A DNA stretch of 64,000 bases from the NCBI GenBank assembly GCA_903772945.1, contig CAICTM010000179.1, positions 34,424 to 98,423 on the forward strand. Reading direction: 5' to 3'. Both the position numbers and the translations under genes were made by a program. This DNA comes from Seminavis robusta (taxonomy: Eukaryota > Bacillariophyta > Bacillariophyceae > Naviculales > Naviculaceae). The notes below the pieces were generated by a model. That model saw nothing but the letters and a program-made list of their open reading frames with translations. It had not been told where the DNA came from and searched no databases. Of this stretch, positions 1 to 12,840 are shown one piece after another (position 1 is the first letter of the stretch; each line of letters starts with the position of its first letter).

Positions 1-3000
1 AGCAAAGGATGTAGTGAATGCTGTGTGCGGGCATGTGCAGCGGAAGCAGGGCCGCCAGGGAACAATTGCAAGTCTAGTTGTGAAATGTTCGGGTGGTTCT
101 CATTCTCAGATTCAGCTTGAACTGGTGAAATCAAGTCATAATTGCGACTTCCGGCAGTCACAGATGGTCCTCCATAGACATACTCCATGGAGCTTGTTTC
201 GATCCAACGACCACCACCGCTCAGTGCCGAGTATCCAGCCCCAGGTTGGTTTCTTTGGTGAACGTGAGGAAGGGTTCCCACGACCTCGTTCCTTGCCCGT
301 GAGTTGCTGTTCGACTGCCGCCGTTCGACTCCACCGCCAAGTCTTGCGGCAATGGAGTCTGCAAACACACTATCAGCTCCTCCTTCGGGACCCCCGAGAG
401 CACGCAGTGACCGTCCATTCGACATGATTCGAATACCAAGAGAACCTTCAATTTCTGCCAGTGCATCGCCATGAATTTCGCCAGTTCTCAAAAGCGTCCC
501 AATCATCGCTTCGGCAGCATCGATGAAGCCACGGGTGCGTGCCGTGAGTGGACCACTGCTCGCAGAGAGTCCGTGGCGGCGACCACCTCCTGCGCCCATG
601 AGCAATCCACCAAAACCGCTGTTTTCAATTCGTGTCCACCCTTCATCCAACCTGGCGTCATTGCGTTCCATTTCGTTGTCATCCCCGCCGTCGTCAAACT
701 CCTGATTGTCCACTGGTAGTTCCTCTCGATAGTTGACATTCCAGTCTCCCTCCTCTACTTCTTCCATCTCTTCACTAGACGCGCCATCCGAATCATCGTC
801 GTCATCATCAAGGATTGACCCATCTTCATCATCCTCGCCTTCTTCTCCCTCACTTTCGCTGTCGGAATTGTCGCCACTCGAACTTTCCGAGTCTGAGCTA
901 CTTGAGATTTCTTCATCGCCTTCCTCCACTTCCTCTTCCATGTCGACGTCATCGTCGTCCTCCGCGGCAACCTGGTCTCCCTCGTTGTCCTCGTCAAAGT
1001 GTTCTTCTCGGGGCGGCACTGGTGAAGCTGCGTCGTGATGGAAGGCTTCCTCAAGCATAGCTTCTTCATTTGCCATTCCTTCGTTTTGGCTTGCAGGAGA
1101 TGTGGTGGCGTCGTTTGATTTCTTGGAGGTTTCACTTTCCTTTGATGATTTCGCCGATGTTTCCTTCTCAATTAGAGATTTTACGCCATCAGCGACGCTT
1201 CCCCGTGTCAACACTTCCAGCGGAAGAAGGAGCGAACTGCATGTGCTAGCGGCCATGGGATGATAGAGTCTTACTCGGAGGAGGGAGAACAAAAGAGCGT
1301 GGGCCATACCTAGCTCCAACATAAGCTTGATTACTTCAAAGCTCAACGACGAGTTTCCTTCAGGGGTTTTCCCGTTGCTGCGCGGAGCTGCCAGACCAAT
1401 GCAGAGTTCTCCCCAAGCTTGAAGCGCGTGTAGTTCCCTCGCACTACCAGCTTTCGACATTGCGTTTGTTTGAGCTGGCGTAGGATTCGAAGGGGAATGT
1501 CCCAGGCGGCCACCGCTCAGAGCAAATGTCAGCTCTGAAACGACTCGTTTCCGCCCTTCTCCAGGACGTGCGACGAGAGCAACTAAAAGTCGAGCCGCTG
1601 TCTGGGACACTTTGTTCAGCCTGAAGGCGCGATTCTTCTTTGCTGTCATTGCCTCCGATTCCTCGCTTTCGTCCTCCTTGCTGCGCTCCCAGATCTGCTG
1701 GTCATTTTTTATACTCCACCGATCTTGAGGCAGAATGTTATGCAGGAGAAAACTCATAAAGGTCTTGGATGGGCTGGGACAGCCAGACAGGGCATGTGTC
1801 GTCGCCGCATCTGATCCTTTCCGGTCTTTGCCTCTGACCAGACGAAACTTTTGAACGGCCGATGCACACGCAGGGACAGCCAAAACCAGATCTGCGAGAA
1901 TCTCAAGTAAACTGGCCGTCCACAAGAAGGATTTGTTATCAGGGAAGGGATCGGATTTGTCCGAGGTTGTGTCGCCGCTACAGGAGGCCATAATGTTGGA
2001 AATCAGCAGGGATATCACATGGTTCGCGGGTGTTCCATTCAGTGAATGATGGCTGTGGTTGTGGTGGTGATGATGTTGGTGGTTGGTTTGTCCACTGTGT
2101 TTGTCATCGTTCTTATCACTCTTTTCACGTTTGTGCTTCTTCGATGAATGCTTGCCCTTTGAAGATTGTCGTTGAGGTGGGGACTTGCTCTTGGCTCCAT
2201 TGGATGATCCACGACGGTGGCGTGCTTGGCTGGATGACCTCCGACGGCCTGATGATTTGCCTGTCGGCGTAGGTCCAGCTGTCGGTGCTGGCCTCTTCAG
2301 CTTTATGACATCTGACATAGCCCGCTGGTTTTGGAGACGTTCCTCTGTTGACAACAAAGTCACAACCGTCTCTCCGCGAACTTCTTCGATTTTCAACGTC
2401 AGAATGAAAGCCTTCAGGAATGACACGGGATCACGACACAAAAGTGGCGTCACTGCCTGTGTAAAGGCACTGTGTGGTGCAGAAAGGTTGTCTCCGTCGC
2501 TTTCCTTCCGTTTCCCATGGAGCTTGGTGATCGTGGCACGAATCTCTGTTTCCATGGCAGCCTGGAGAGTCTGTTCGTCTTCTAGCAATCGCCGAAGAAT
2601 CAGAGTCGCAAGACCGGAGTTGCCCGTGAAGGAGCACTTGTAGGGTAGGGAGAGTATCGTTTCAGCAGCACCCATTTGTACACACTGTGTAGAAAGCTTG
2701 GGAGAACGCAAGAGCCGCAAGAACAGAAGCATGACAGCATGGACGACGCCTGGAGGAGGGGCAGGATCGGCCTCGCCCGCTTCCCGGCCTTTTCGAAGCA
2801 CATCTAGGCAAATGTCCAAACAAGGACGGACTTGCCCTGTAGGTATCAAGGGGAAATAAGCAGGGATTTTCGAGAAGAGCTCATTCGGCTTCGTGGCTGC
2901 CTCCTCTGCGCCATTCTCCCCAGAAGCGTTAGTCGTTGCATCTTTGGCCTCGGGTTTCTTCTCTTCTCCTGCCCCTGGTTTGTTGTCTTCCTTCTCTGGT

Positions 3001-6000
3001 TTCGTGTCTTCCTTCGAAGCGTTGGTGCCCTTGCCGACTGCAGCAAAGATTTTCTTTGCCATCTCGGCTAGTTCCGTTGACTGTCGGTCGCGATCTTCAC
3101 AAAAAACCGAGAACTCAGATTTCGTCTCGTCTTCCTTGGATTCATCTTCGTCACTCTTTGTCGCAGCCACAATAGGCTGAGCCATAACATCTAGAATTAG
3201 TAGCGCCGATGCTAGCCATGACGGCCACTTGTGATCTTTCCCTTCACCGGACTCAGATTTCAACGAACCTTGTACACAAGAGACAATCATGTGCAGCAAG
3301 TCTTTCTTCAGCACCAACACTCGTGTCTTTGGAAGGGCCCGAGTAAACAACACTGTTGCGTGGCAAAGCGATGCAAAGCTAGCTTCGTGCTCACTCTTTA
3401 CATAAAAGGCTTGTTCGGGAGTGTTGGTGATTTGCAGCTTGAGCTCCTTCAACACCTGAGACACAATACCATTGCATTCATCTGGATACCGCTGGCAAAT
3501 ATCCAACAGGAAGGAGCACAAGACGACTGCCAAAGCTTCGCCTTCGCCGTCTCCCTCGCCACTTCCTCTATCTGTGTTTGGCATCATTCCAAAGAGCCTC
3601 GCGGTTCCGCCGGAATCCGTGGCACCAGCCAACATACTGCAGGCGACCGTGGGGGCATCATTCATCCACAACTTGAGGAGTCGTTTGGCACAGGCGACAC
3701 TGTCTTCCTCTCCTCCATCGTCTTCTTCCGCCTCCTTTTTCTCCTTGTCTTCCGCCTTGGGTTTTTCGTTGTCTCCGCTTTCTTCCGTGGAATTGTTGTT
3801 TGGTGTTTCACCACTTGGCTCCACATCCATTGCATCGGCAGAGTTGTCGTTGTTGCTGTTATCAGTTGCATTCACATTGGCATTACTGGAGCTGCTGGTA
3901 CCGGCATTGTCTGAATTGGCTTGTGCAGTAGTATCAGTACCTCCTGCCTCCCCTTCGGGGACAGCAGCGTTAGCGTTACCTGCAGCAGATGGTGCTTCGG
4001 CGGCTGCTGCTGCGGCACGGTTTTGTCGTTCCTCTCGTAGGCGCCGACGTTCCTCCCGTTGCTGTCGTCGACGCTCGATTGTTGCTTGGCTGGGTGGCGG
4101 ATGTGAAAGTGCATATTCCATTGCAATTTCCACTCGGTTGGTCCGTGAGTTCTCAAGAGCGTCAATGGCATGATCTCGAGAGAATCCCATTTCTTCCAGC
4201 CTGGCAATCGATTCATCGCTAGGTTCAAAAGCTTCTTCCGCTGCTGCAGCGGCTGCCGCTGCCATTTCGTTCTCTGCCTGCCTATTTTGAGCCGAACCCC
4301 GAAACAGCTCCCAGCCACTGGCCCGCTCCGATGCAGCTGCTGCCCGTGGAGCTCGCGATTGAGTCTTTCGCTTCTTTCCAGCGTCCTCAAGTCCAGTGAT
4401 AATATCTCCTATCAAGCTGGCAAAAGGATGGACAATGTGTGGTGGTGCAAATTTGAGACGGGGGTCGACCCAGGACTTCCGCACAACTTCCGACAAAGTG
4501 AAGTGCATATCCTTCACAAAATCCTCGGGCGAAAACAAGGCTTCGTCGTTGTCAGATTGTTTGAATCCACTGGCATGAATAGTCTTGCCGACAAGCTTCG
4601 ACAGGTCGCTCTTCTTGATGCGGCTCAGAACCGAAGATGCGGGAGATGAGGAAATCAACGACCCGGACATTAGACGACGCAGAAGTGATATTGCCGACGG
4701 CAAACTTGCTGCAACAGTTCGATCGAGTCGTTGAAAAGGATTGTTGTCATCGACAACCAGATGCTGGTGAGATCGCTTCTCAAAATCCTTGAGACTTTCT
4801 TCAAAGATGAAGCGTACAGAATCAAGCAGCGTTGTCTTGTCTGGCTCTGGTGGGTCCTCATCTGATTCCATCAAATAAATCAGTAATGGAACGTTAACCA
4901 TTCGTCGCTCGCGTCTTTCTTCGAACAAACATGCGTGCAGGTGGCTGAGCATGCACCCAAGGTACATGGCAACTCCTCTTGAATTTACCGTGGTGGATTG
5001 GTTGCCTCGTTTCAAGCCGTCTTCGACATTCGACGACAGCATCTTCATCATTGCCATGGCGTGTGCTCCCGCGTCACCCTCTTTGAATGAGACATTGTTG
5101 GCTGGAACTGACCGTACACCTTGTACAACAGTCTTTGACAGAGCGTTGAAAAGCTCCGAATAGCTAGTTTGCAACCGTGCCATGACACTGGCACTCACCG
5201 TGCGCAGGTCGGGAATGGCTGCCTCGATTCTTTTTTTGTTGGACGAAGTGGTTGGTTGATCCGGGATTTCCATCTCGTCTCCATTTTCGCTTTGCCAGAA
5301 CGAAATGACTTCCGCAACGGGTTCTCGGCCGTGTCCACGAGTCATCTCTGAAACCCACCCTCTTCGAGTGCGATAACGGAGGATCCCAGAGGAGTTTACA
5401 CATCGATCGAATGCTTCAGCGATTTCGCCCATCTCCATGCTGCCAACACTTGCACAAGAATCGATTTCAATTCCGTCTCTCACAACAGCTCCTTCAGGGC
5501 AAACGATTCGCAGCCGATATCGCAACGAATCTCTTTTGTCGTTTGTCAGGTCATATCTCTCACGCTCACGTTTCTCAAAGTCCTCAGAGCTCCTGACTCT
5601 GCAAACTTCTAGCATTGCCGACTGGTGAAACACAGAGAGTTTTTTCACAATATCTTCAAATGAAGAGGAGGAGAGCTCTTTCTTCCACTCTCGTTCTGCT
5701 CGGCTCCAACCTGCCCCAGAGTCTTGCGTCCGTTGACATGCTGTCTTGACGGCGGTACCCAGCAGACTCGTCGACCACTGAACGTTGGACACAGCCCTAA
5801 GATATTTTGACAACGCCGTCAACAGCTCGTCCTTCTCGATCGACATTTGGTGGAGTGGCACACATGGTAGACCCTCCAAGACACTACTAGCATCGACACG
5901 AACAATATCGGCCATGTCTGATCCACCGGCGGTGAGTTGCCGAAGCGCGCTCTGTGATTCTTCCAATTCGTCCACGTGTAGTTTGACCGTTTCCACAGTC

Positions 6001-9000
6001 TTTCGGATGAGTTTCAACGGGTCGTATCTCATCGATATGCATTTGAAGGCAAGGCATAGAGATTCTTCGGCGGTTGAGTGATGGAGTGTGCTGACTGATG
6101 GACAGCTCAGACTACTAACATGCGAAAGAAATTGCTGCCCACTAGGCATCACCGATGGAAACAGATTCAGCAATGCATCGAGGCCGCCAGCTGCGACAAA
6201 GGGATCGCAATGCTCTTCGTTGTGAAGGATCTGCTCCAAAAGCTGTCCAAAATTGAGAACGTATTGCATCAGACACGATCGTTCGTTTTCTAGATCGGTC
6301 GCGGGCTTTCCCTCTAGATCTTTCGGGTTCATTGCCACCAGTTCTCGGGCCGTCAGATCGTTGGCGAGAGAAACAATTTTATTCAAGGCTTCCGCAATCG
6401 CCTTCAGAATCAGTGGCTTCAGAGATTGTACATGACGCATGACCTCATCCAAACCTGTGCCTACGATAGCTGTCATCTCGTTCAGCAGACACCGGCTTTT
6501 GGGCATCGCATAGCTAGGGTGATGGAACAAGCGTAGCATCGATGGAAACGGGTTGGCTTCTTTGACAGCCTTGGCTCCGTCTTCGGTGAGTGCAAGAGCA
6601 GAAATGACGTTTGGGAGTGCCATGATAAGTTCAGGAACAGGAGGCAAGATTGGCTCATATGTTTCCTCTCCGTTGTTCGCGACCTTCTTTCCTTGCAACA
6701 TATCCAAAAATGACTTGGCAATGCCTGCTTTGTGGACGTGATGCACCACATGTGGATCGCTATTGAGTACATCCGACAATAAAGTCGCAATCAAAGAGGC
6801 AAGATGGCCTCCGTAGGACGTGACGTCATCCATGATGTCAATCAGAGCTTGGGTCAGCTCGGGTTTACGAAGCTGAGCACCCCCCGATGGCGTTGTTGCG
6901 GAGGAGGAAGTCGACTCCTGGTGGAAGACGACCGTTAAACAAGTGACAATGCTAAAGAGAAGAACTCTTTGGGATGAAAGGATTCTGTGCTTTTCAGGCT
7001 CCGTCTCTTCCATTTCAACGTCGACGGGTTCGGATGGTGGGTTCTCACCGTTGTCGCAGTCCATTTTCTCGGGTTCTGTTTCGGCTGCCTCTTTCTCACG
7101 TCGTGTATGTCCGACTTCCTTGGATAAACGTGATGTGAGCACTTCTACTCCGTGAAGGTCGTGAAAGGCAGCGAGAGCGTTGTTATGTGTGACGATGGCC
7201 CCCTCAAGAATTTGGATGGCTTGAGCCGTTATGAATCGGAGGAGTGACTTCACGCCCAGGAGTTGCTCATCTGAATAGGAGGCCGCATTGGGCAGAGCAC
7301 CAGTAATAAAACTCTTCGAGTCTGTCGCTGCAGTTGTGAGGAGTGCAGGAATCAGACCGCAATCAGTCAAAGCGGATGTACCCGTAGGCGTCGAGACAAT
7401 GGCAGACGTCAATGTCAGAATTGAATCAATAAACTCCAAGGCTCTTTCCAGCTGTTCGAGCCGCGGTGCCGCTGGCGCCTTTGTTGCTTCAACAAATGCA
7501 AGACCAATATCCAGAGTGTCGGTATTTTCTCCTCCAGTGGATTGATTCGATCCCGCTTGTTGTTGCTCCGTGCTATTGTTGTTGTCCGAGGAGGAGAATG
7601 AGGATCCAAGTGAAGCCAACGAATACCGAATCAATGTTGGCAAGAGACCCAAGTATTGCCCTTTCCCTACACCCAGTTCATTCAAGACACTGGTGTGCCG
7701 TGCCGATCCTGTCAATGCCCCACTGGCTCCGTCACGGCGTGCCACCAATGCAGTGAGCGCTTCTACTGCCAGCATGCGAATTTCATATGGCACAGTTGTA
7801 GAGCTGGCGAGCGACCCAAGAGCATCTTGCGAAACCGTCGCCACTCCATTGCTGGCGGCAGAAGACACATTGGCAGAAGACACGGTTGGCCGCAATAAAT
7901 CCACCAATTCGACGCAAAGTTCTGGTTGGGCTTGGAAATAACCCGACATGATTTCTTGCGACGGATGAGCATGCAAAATAGCAATAAGCGCCCGCAGTCG
8001 ACGTTCCACGGCGTTGACCCGAGCTTCATTGCTGTAAAAGGCTCTGGCCAATCGAATGTCGGCGAGAAGAGCGAACAATCGATCATCGCGAATTTTGTCC
8101 CGTCCACCAGCTTTTTCTAGACAAGTAAAGAAGAGTTCGGCTGTTGACTTTGTTGGCTTGGCTTGAGAACAAATTGGGCCCACCCTTCTCCGTTTCTTGC
8201 TGGCTTCGACTGTCGTTTCGCCATCTTCCTCCTCGGGGGTCATTTCGGCATCCGTGCTTTGTGCCGAATCTTCCACAATCTCATTTGCCGATAGATGAAT
8301 TCTCACCAACTGGTAGTCCTCCGCCGCTTCTTCCATTTCCTCGTTGACATTGCTGGAGAATGAAAAATCCAATTCACCGGCTTTGGCTGGCAGTGCGCCT
8401 TGACCGTATTCGGAGTTGTCGGTTGTAACACATGTGAATAATCCCAATCCAGAGCCCCGTGTGCCCCAGCCTCTCGCCAATGCGATAAGACGGCGATGGG
8501 AAGCCGTCTTGGAATTGTGTAGGCCGGTTGTGTGCTGATTGACTTCAGGCGACTGTTGTTTGTGCAATGACGGAGGTGTGGCCAGGTTGCTGAGAGTTTC
8601 CAAGGCCAAAGCGGAAAGTGAATCATCTGCTGCGGCGAGTAGATCCGCCAGCTCCTCGACTGAGTTGAATACGGACTTGCTGGATGAATTTCGCAAGAGA
8701 CAACACAAGAAACGAAGCAATTTTTTGATCGTCTCAATGACCTCAGGTGAAACTTTGGCCACATCCTCTAGCGATTCGGCAGGGCTAGAGACGAATTGAT
8801 GCTGTGAATCGACACTTCCGCGGCCTCTCTTTCTCTTTACAGGCCCAATCAATAGAAGGGAAGGGTACTTCTGAATAAAGTAGGCAAGGCATGCATCGAT
8901 AGCATTCAAACCCGCAATCCACTCGTGCAAATCCACCTGCAGCGAAATGAAAGAAAGAAGACCATGAGCTGTTATTGTTGAATTCGTCGTTCTCTGTTTG

Positions 9001-9223
9001 TTTACATGCTTACCTGTTCTTCAAAGTGCCATGATTGATACGGCTCGACAACCGCAACCAATTCGGCAACATCCAAAGGCGCCACTACATCGTCGGATGT
9101 TTGCGGCGGGTTTCGCTGTGGATGGGGCTGAAATCCATTGAGTGTTTCGATCAGCTTGCGAAGCCTTGGATCATCAATGATTTGAGGAGTGACCCCTACA
9201 GCGGTGGATAGGATAGGTGCCAT
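1..9223 (-). CDS. HUWE1/UPL1/Tom1-type HECT E3 ubiquitin ligase, N-terminal part (C-terminus off the left edge)
   Basis: Giant E3 ubiquitin ligase missing its catalytic end. The first exon is 9223-9014 (ATG at 9223, starting MAPILSTAVGV). A 77-bp GT-AG intron (9013-8937) follows, then one open frame from 8936 to the window edge, giving about 3,050 visible residues. Residues ~80-900 are helical armadillo-like sequence as in the DUF908/DUF913 region of the family. A UBA domain lies at ~1643-1685 (EEMGFSRDHAIDALENS). A Ser/His-rich stretch with a His run sits near 2355, and a very acidic Asp/Glu/Ser tract at ~2709-2795. The order of armadillo region, UBA and acidic tract fits HUWE1/UPL1/Tom1, which carry a C-terminal HECT domain; that domain would lie to the left. 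No stop was met in the frame. Known role of the family: ubiquitination in protein quality control and chromatin or DNA-damage responses. Confidence 0.88.
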
Positions 9224-9779
9224 GATCACTCAGCAAAATGACGCGTTCTCAGGATGTTCAGCAAATAGATACTCGAAAGATTCAATTCCTGTCAAGTCAT
9301 CAATCAGCTCTCGCTAGCCAGTTAGTAGCTACTATCGATCCAAATTCCGGTCTTGTGCTTCTACCACGCTGTGCTGGCCTCTGTCTCTTTCGCTTCACTG
9401 CACTACTAGTACTTGCTGGTTTCACAGGACTGTTCTACTCTTCTTCGTTGCTCTCTTCTGATGGTTGGTGATGGCAAGCCAGAAGAAGGCACCGTGTTGC
9501 GATTTGTATTCGGATGTGGTCAGTCGCGACGGCCCACAAATATGTTCATGTCTGTTGAAGCCCGCCCTTTCGACAGCGTGCATGAGAGCGTGAAGATAGA
9601 ACCCAGCTGAGCTGTAATTGAAATTAATGACTAAGACAATCACGTGTCCGCCAAGCCTGGACGGTGACAACTGGACTGGCAACGATCTTTTGGATCTTTC
9701 CAAGGCATCAGCCAACAAGCAGCAGTCTCCGGCACTAGCTATTAGCTAGCTTCTATCCGGATAGCCCTTTTAGAAGAGT
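9224..9779. other. Divergent intergenic region between the E3 ligase and the editing/exonuclease gene
   Basis: About 555 bp between two divergent start codons. Open frames here are short and show no family features. It probably holds both promoters, but I see no clear TATA box or other element to mark. Confidence 0.5.
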
Positions 9780-12700
9780 ATGGGACGATCCAATGCATAC
9801 AAAAGAAAAACGTTTTATCATCATGCCCACAGACTCATGAAGGTTTCCTCTTGGATGTTTTCCATACTCTTATTTCTCCCACCCCATGCCGATTGCTTTT
9901 CTTTGCAAGGATCATCGCAAGTCAGTTTCACGCAGCGCCAACATGCTCGACTATGCTCCCTGAACAGTGGCGAGTCGGAAAATCCAATTGTGAATGGTCA
10001 TGGCAACGCCCTCAAAGAACAATTTGAAGCTCTCAGGAAACAAAAGCCGTTCAAGTCCCTACCAGACGATTGCTGCCAACTGATTGCCCGTGGTAGCTTC
10101 ACAGCAGTACCAACCTCCAATCAAGACGATATTGTCCCCATCAACTCCATGGTGCTACAAATCCAACAACAAGATGATAATAGTCTGGAAACAATAATTC
10201 TTGTGATTCTAGCCGAAGACGACAAGATTGACCTGCAAAAAGTCACGGACTTTTGGAATCAGAAACAAGCGACGACAGTCACAACGGTCAAATTTTCCCC
10301 CACCGACCAGCTAGAGTTCCTTGTTGGGTATGCTTCTGGTTCTGTACCACCCATTGGACACATGTCCTCCTCCAGCAATCCAATTGTGTTGCCCACGATT
10401 TTAGATGCCAGTTTGATCCAAAACACGGCCCGGCGAAAGTTATTGGGTGGAGGAGGTCACCCTGATTTTCAATCTTTGATCAGGTTATCCGCAATGGTGG
10501 GCATGGATCATGTCGAGGTTGGCAATATCATTACTTCATCCACGGAAAAGACTCAGCAGCAGGATGACAACAATATTATAGCAGCCAGCCTTCCTGCTCC
10601 TCGAATGATCTCTCTACCAGAATGGGGATCTTCCAAACGACCAAAACCTTTGTTTCCTGTAGAAACACCGGCTATGGATATCGCCCAAGAACTGCTCAAG
10701 GAGTGCAAGGATAAAGACCTTCCTCCGTCTGACACGACATGGGTAACCTTGGTGGCACAAATCGGTGGAGTCCGACAAATATCCAAACGCTTGGTATTTT
10801 GCGACTTGGAGCCACCTGGGTTTGATGAGACGACGACGGAAGAGAATGGCAACACCGCCAGAAAGGCATGGAAATCTGCCACCGATGGCCAAGACTTGTC
10901 CGTGCAGCTCATTGGCGGGGCTACTCTCTGTCAGGCAATCGGGGAAGTGCAGGGGCAGGCAGCCTTGAAGCGTCTTCAGCAAGGGCAGTTGCTTCTGATA
11001 CAAGCAAAACTCAACGTCTACAGAAGCCGAGATTCTCTGCAGAGTTGGATAGCCAATCGAAAGTTGGATTTGGTGTTGGTGTCCTATCAAGTTTTGTATC
11101 AGTTTCCTGGTGCCTTGCCACCTCAACTAGCAGCTTCCGACACGGCTCCTCCAACATCCGCTGCCAAGCCAAAGAAGCCGTATTTGCAATGGCAAGATGT
11201 GTTTCCTGCCGACGTTGTGGAGCGAGGACCGCAAGTGTTTATTGAGTTAGTTGACGATGTGGAGTCGTTGGGAGCATTTTCAAGGAATGTGTCAAAACTG
11301 CTACATGCATTGGAAACATCCGACCACTACTCATCAGGCATTCCATCTCCAACAGACGGACATTCTCCTACAAACGGAACTACCTCCAACTACGCCTTCG
11401 CTGGAATAGACTGCGAATGGAAGCCAGGTTTCTACATGGACAATCCACGCGAACCCCAACCGGTCTTACTGATGCAAATCAGCATTGAGGAAAAGGTCTA
11501 CATACTGGACTTCCAGTCACTCGCTCGTCCTTTGTTGGACATGCATGAGGCCACGACGGAGACAGAGACAGCCTTGAATGATGCATTACAAAAATTATTC
11601 CAGTCAAAGCTCCTTTTCAAGGTGGGCTTTCAACTTGTACAGGATCTGCAACGGCTTTCTATAAGCTATCCCAATTTGCCAGCGTTGCAAGAAGTTTGCA
11701 GCGTATTAGAGGCTTCAGCGCTGGCCATCAAAGTCATGCGATCCAGACGGCAGAAAAATGCCTTGCACATTACCTCTTCCTTGAGTCGTTTGACAGAACA
11801 CTTTCTGGAAAAGTCTGTGAACAAGGCCCAACAAGTGAGCGACTGGAGTCAACGCCCCCTAACAGCGCAGCAGCTTGAATATGCTGCTCTTGATGCAGCA
11901 GTCACTCAAGCACTCCTAAAGCAATTCTTCCAAGAAATGGAGGTCTCCGTGTTTTTGCCTGGCCCAGAAGTTGGGAGGTGGAAAGGTGATGCTACTTATT
12001 CCAAGCTGTTGACATCGTGGAGGTTCCTCTTCCTTCAACCTGACACGGATGACACAGTCATGAAGAAATTGAAGGCCAAGTCGGTACTCAGCAATCAACC
12101 TCTTCTTATCGTTTCACAGACATGGAGCACAGCGGACGATCCGCCGAAGCTACCGAGCGTTCCAGAGGAGGATGCTGAAGGACCCTATACCGACGTCTTC
12201 GGCATTGTGCGAGTGCCGTCTGCTAGCCTTCGGATAAGACCAAATTCGACTCTTGAATTGCAACAGTCATTCTTGTCGTCTCTGGTGGGGAAACGGACTG
12301 GAAGATCGAAGGAAAAGTGTTTGACCAGTCTACTGGAAGCGGCAATCGCGGAGGATTCCGAGATCCTACCAGAGGGATCCCGACTTCAGTATCCTCCAAG
12401 GTCGGGTTTTGTTGAATTTAAAGATGGACTGGCTCTTTTCGTGAACATGCCGGCAAGTGCCAGCCGTGATAGTGCCTACCAGCCTCGATCTTACCCCAAC
12501 GAGTTTCTCGAGGAAGGCAGAGTCTTGACATGGTATTTGCATGACCACGAGTGGGTTGGAGGGAAATCACCTCTCGCTTTGAAAATTCTTGACCCGAACT
12601 CCGTGATCGTTGTCTTTGTCCGAGTATCGAACAAGCACTTTCTTTGCTGTGGTCCTTGCCGCGTCAAAGTGCCCGAGACCAGGACAAGCATTGTATCCAA

Positions 12701-12800
12701 AGAAAAGCAAGAGAGCTGGTACCTGGTGCAACTGAACTTGCATCTGTTGGAATGGGGGAGCCTGACAAAATCCAGTGACTTCGTGTCGTTGATATCTTGA
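9780..12800 (+). CDS. YbaK-like aminoacyl-tRNA deacylase fused to RNase D-like DEDDy 3'-5' exonuclease, probably plastid-targeted
   Basis: Single-exon gene of 1,006 aa. A hydrophobic segment at ~22-38 ending HADCF-SLQ resembles a signal peptide with Phe at the cleavage site, as in diatom plastid leaders; the Met at residue 20 may be the true start. Residues ~90-265 look like a YbaK/ProX editing domain, including GSVPPIGH at 187-194. Residues ~315-455 contain a beta-rich stretch (WVTLVAQIGGVRQI) that could be an OB-type RNA-binding fold. Residues ~537-720 are a DEDDy exonuclease: D544 and E546 (IDCEW), D622 (FQLVQDLQRL), and Y701 with D705 (YAALDAA), so the active site looks complete. The C-terminal ~280 residues are unrecognised. 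YbaK proteins clear mischarged tRNA and RNase D trims tRNA 3' ends, so a tRNA quality-control role is inferred. It converges with the lipase gene only 40 bp downstream. Confidence 0.8.
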   Translation: MGRSNAYKRKTFYHHAHRLMKVSSWMFSILLFLPPHADCFSLQGSSQVSFTQRQHARLCSLNSGESENPIVNGHGNALKEQFEALRKQKPFKSLPDDCCQLIARGSFTAVPTSNQDDIVPINSMVLQIQQQDDNSLETIILVILAEDDKIDLQKVTDFWNQKQATTVTTVKFSPTDQLEFLVGYASGSVPPIGHMSSSSNPIVLPTILDASLIQNTARRKLLGGGGHPDFQSLIRLSAMVGMDHVEVGNIITSSTEKTQQQDDNNIIAASLPAPRMISLPEWGSSKRPKPLFPVETPAMDIAQELLKECKDKDLPPSDTTWVTLVAQIGGVRQISKRLVFCDLEPPGFDETTTEENGNTARKAWKSATDGQDLSVQLIGGATLCQAIGEVQGQAALKRLQQGQLLLIQAKLNVYRSRDSLQSWIANRKLDLVLVSYQVLYQFPGALPPQLAASDTAPPTSAAKPKKPYLQWQDVFPADVVERGPQVFIELVDDVESLGAFSRNVSKLLHALETSDHYSSGIPSPTDGHSPTNGTTSNYAFAGIDCEWKPGFYMDNPREPQPVLLMQISIEEKVYILDFQSLARPLLDMHEATTETETALNDALQKLFQSKLLFKVGFQLVQDLQRLSISYPNLPALQEVCSVLEASALAIKVMRSRRQKNALHITSSLSRLTEHFLEKSVNKAQQVSDWSQRPLTAQQLEYAALDAAVTQALLKQFFQEMEVSVFLPGPEVGRWKGDATYSKLLTSWRFLFLQPDTDDTVMKKLKAKSVLSNQPLLIVSQTWSTADDPPKLPSVPEEDAEGPYTDVFGIVRVPSASLRIRPNSTLELQQSFLSSLVGKRTGRSKEKCLTSLLEAAIAEDSEILPEGSRLQYPPRSGFVEFKDGLALFVNMPASASRDSAYQPRSYPNEFLEEGRVLTWYLHDHEWVGGKSPLALKILDPNSVIVVFVRVSNKHFLCCGPCRVKVPETRTSIVSKEKQESWYLVQLNLHLLEWGSLTKSSDFVSLIS

Positions 12801-12840
12801 TTCAGCCATCTTGTCTGGGTCGAGGGATGCGGGCTCAGAT

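Noticed and set aside
3231-4173. Two overlapping plus-strand frames of 227 and 233 codons
   Set aside because: Antisense to the HECT ligase exon, which has a clear UBA domain here. No family features.
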